Of a stretch of DNA of 44,888 bases, positions 44,655-44,888 are shown in pieces. The notes beneath the pieces are model-generated. The model had not been told where the DNA came from. It did no database searches and was given only the letters and a program-made list of their open reading frames with translations. The first letter of the stretch is position 1. Each line of letters opens with the position of its first letter. The translations under genes were made by a program, and so were the position numbers. Source of the DNA: Chloroherpetonaceae bacterium (GTDB lineage: Bacteria > Bacteroidota > Chlorobiia > Chlorobiales > Chloroherpetonaceae); contig JANQGG010000026.1 of the NCBI GenBank assembly GCA_028277445.1, positions 1 to 44,888 of the forward strand, written 5' to 3'.

Positions 44655-44706
44655 AAATCGTATTACCAATAATAACTAGTATTGATTCTTTAAATTTATA
44701 CGATTT
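44655..44706. promoter_or_regulatory. Nested inverted repeats between the maturation protease gene and hydB
   Basis: AAATCGTAT at 44655-44663 is the exact inverted complement of ATACGATTT at 44698-44706. Inside lies a second inverted pair, CAATA at 44667-44671 and TATTG at 44680-44684. The set sits in the 212-base gap upstream of hydB and may be an operator, an RNA hairpin in the hydB leader, or the end of the protease transcript. It lacks a GC-rich stem and a T run, so an intrinsic terminator is not favoured. Confidence 0.4.
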
Positions 44707-44735
44707 AACATTCGTTACGATAAGTATGAAATACG

Positions 44736-44888
44736 TTAGTTGCTATTTTCGTTGATCCAATCATCTAAAATCGCTTGTCCTTTTGAAACCGCATCATCCA
44801 TAAGCGATTCCACTTCGGGACTCAGGCCAATATCCATATCCAATTTTTGAGGCGGAATGCCAATCAAGGCAATGCGTTCAGGAAGCTT
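44736..44888 (-). CDS. Hydrogenase maturation protease, C-terminal part (cut by window edge)
   Basis: The minus-strand frame is open at the window edge and ends with a TAA at 44736-44738, giving the last 50 residues of a protein. They read K-L-P-E-R-I-A-L-I-G-I-P-P-Q-K-L, then G-L-S-P-E-V-E-S and a helical tail. The I-G-I-x-P-x-x-L ... G-L-S-P-E-V pattern is the C-terminal signature of the HybD/HycI/HyaD family of nickel-dependent endopeptidases that trim hydrogenase large subunits. It lies 212 bases upstream of hydB on the same strand, the expected genomic position. The catalytic nickel-binding residues are outside the window. Confidence 0.8.
   Translation of the reverse strand, partial: KLPERIALIGIPPQKLDMDIGLSPEVESLMDDAVSKGQAILDDWINENSN

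Overview
The window is an ordinary stretch of bacterial chromosome with moderate to low GC. The gene content suggests a member of the Chlorobiota/Bacteroidota, close to Chloroherpeton-type green sulfur bacteria. The pointers are a short primary sigma factor that starts directly at region 1.2, weak Shine-Dalgarno sequences, a PorV/PorQ-like outer-membrane barrel, paired M16 peptidases, a Nif11-like peptide, a group 3b NiFe hydrogenase and a cytochrome bd oxidase. The genus is an inference from protein style; no 16S gene or database match was available.

Layout. 0-2.2 kb is an accessory patch: the 3' part of a TPR gene built from near-identical 102-bp units, a two-gene DUF4258-like/DUF2283 module and an orphan Nif11-like peptide gene. 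2.2-15.2 kb holds housekeeping genes: ilvA, a gcvT-comB-like-ftsK run, a barrel/helix-hairpin-helix fusion, relA/spoT, cydAB and a [2Fe-2S] ferredoxin. 15.2-15.8 kb is non-coding and rich in potential RNA structure, ending in a strong terminator hairpin. 15.8-28.8 kb holds dacB, dps, uvrB, a small membrane protein, then a co-oriented set (M16 peptidase, SPFH protein, LptF/G permease, SAM hydroxide adenosyltransferase), a second M16 peptidase and the primary sigma factor. 28.9-36.1 kb is signalling and RNA-related: a GAF-GAF-degenerate GGDEF protein, a membrane protein, a LigT-like protein, a lipoprotein overlapping a HAMP-nucleotidyl cyclase gene, an RRM protein and a NYN-LOTUS protein. 36.2-39.9 kb is accessory: a GIY-YIG gene bounded by inverted hairpin repeats, an internally deleted copy of that unit beside it, and a three-gene envelope operon of unknown function containing two divergent paralogues. 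39.9-44.9 kb holds a DJ-1/PfpI protein and the complete hydBGDA hydrogenase operon, preceded at the window edge by the 3' end of a hydrogenase maturation protease gene.

The clearest unusual signals are two. The first is the GIY-YIG hairpin unit and its deletion derivative: both ends of the unit are the same hairpin in inverted orientation, and the stem differences between ends are compensatory. The second is the hydrogenase large subunit, which stops exactly at the histidine of its C-terminal nickel motif, so it has no peptide for the adjacent maturation protease to remove. The structured non-coding stretch at 15.4-15.7 kb is a weaker candidate for a novel RNA.
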